Shown: positions 13,755 to 13,899 of the stretch, in pieces
Position numbering within the stretch: the first letter of the stretch is position 1
Layout of the letters: each line of letters begins with the position of its first letter
From: an uncultured Prevotella sp.
Lineage (GTDB): Bacteria; Bacteroidota; Bacteroidia; Bacteroidales; Bacteroidaceae
DNA: 13,899 nucleotides
Assembly (NCBI GenBank): GCA_900770845.1
Contig: CAAGLS010000194.1
Location: forward strand, 1-13,899
Reading direction: 5' to 3'
Notes under the pieces: generated by a model
What the model was told of the DNA's origin: nothing
Seen by the model: only the letters and a program-made list of their open reading frames with translations
Database searches by the model: none
Program-made: the position numbers and the translations under genes

Positions 13755-13899
13755 CCACGCCGATTTCGCAGATTCCGCAGAAACAAAACAATCTGTGTAG
13801 TCTGCGTAATCTGCGTGCCATAACTCCCTGTTTTTTTTTCCACGCCGATCTCGCCGATTCAGCAGATACAAAACAATCTGCGTATTCTACGCTATCTGC
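13755..13899. repeat. Two copies of a roughly 60-bp dyad repeat (second cut by the window edge)
   Basis: Copies start at 13755 and 13840 with CCACGCCGAT and share ACAAAACAATCTG in the middle; about 50 of 60 positions agree by eye. Each copy is also self-complementary: in the first, CGCAGATTCCGCAGA pairs with TCTGTGTAGTCTGCG with three mismatches around an A-rich loop. A T-run (13831-13839) separates the copies. This is the ATCTGCG-type intergenic repeat seen in Bacteroidales genomes. Confidence 0.7.

Larger units (their letters stand above)
12727..13899. other. Long non-coding region upstream of glpA with repeats and operator-like sites
   Basis: No ORF in these 1173 bases looks like a protein. 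From left to right it holds the glpA promoter (12823-12836) with a small inverted repeat (12861-12876), three 11-bp-spaced TTGTCAC boxes (12955-12982), a GC-rich pyrimidine-biased stretch (13080-13260) with CCGTCCGT words, the palindrome and 22-bp repeats (13271-13366), a TACGTTTG word (13391-13398) that could be a plus-strand -7 box, a GC hairpin (13500-13529), a weak dyad TCCCTC/GAGGG (13611-13630) and a two-copy dyad repeat (13755-13899). Confidence 0.65.

Noticed and set aside
13621..13821. A tRNA or small RNA gene near the right edge
   Set aside because: No cloverleaf, CCA end or conserved tRNA box could be recognised; the dyads there are explained by the intergenic repeats.

Overview
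The window looks like a chromosomal segment from a member of the Bacteroidales, most likely Prevotellaceae. The promoters that can be read fit the Bacteroidetes -7 box TAnnTTTG, and several starts (glpK, glpF, the HAD phosphatase) lack a Shine-Dalgarno sequence. The left edge carries a Bacteroidetes-type Rpn nuclease tail, the outer-membrane protein is an OprP/O-type porin with a C-terminal Phe, and the intergenic spacers hold short dyad repeats. Genus placement is inference from the look of the proteins; no search was possible.

Left part, plus strand (1-1905). The C-terminal end of an Rpn-family (PD-(D/E)XK) nuclease/transposase runs off the left edge and ends in a 21-bp-repeat-encoded coiled coil. 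After a non-coding spacer comes a decayed gene (767-1545) with an intact-looking promoter. Its N-terminus resembles EcoRI-type adenine methyltransferases, its C-terminus resembles the HNH half of DUF262/HNH nucleases, and it is broken by successive one-base losses. This is an accessory or defence-like remnant.

Centre, minus strand (1829-4600). An Agp-like periplasmic histidine acid phosphatase and an OprP/O-family porin probably form one transcript. It starts at a TATATTTG promoter near 4550 and ends at a strong hairpin/T-run terminator at 1829-1872. The pair would release phosphate from organic phosphates and admit anions through the outer membrane.

Right part, minus strand (4870-12840). 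A glycerol/glycerol-3-phosphate operon reads glpA-glpB-glpC-glpK-glpF followed by a secreted HAD phosphatase. It has one recognisable promoter upstream of glpA, a 4-bp ATGA overlap between glpA and glpB, and a candidate terminator after the HAD gene. Glycerol enters through GlpF, GlpK phosphorylates it, and the anaerobic dehydrogenase GlpABC oxidises G3P to DHAP and feeds the quinone pool. The two phosphatases and the porin next door suggest a wider theme: stripping phosphate from external phosphoesters and using the products.

Right edge (12727-13899) is non-coding but structured. It has three direct TTGTCAC boxes at 11-bp spacing pointing toward glpA, four 22-bp direct repeats carrying TGYCACAC, a perfect 11-bp-arm palindrome matching TGTGA-N6-TCACA, a GC-rich hairpin, and two copies of a 60-bp dyad repeat. 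This array is the least explained element here. I see no convincing complete new system; the best leads are the repeat/operator array, the chimeric methyltransferase-HNH remnant, and a GlpF with both NPA motifs altered.
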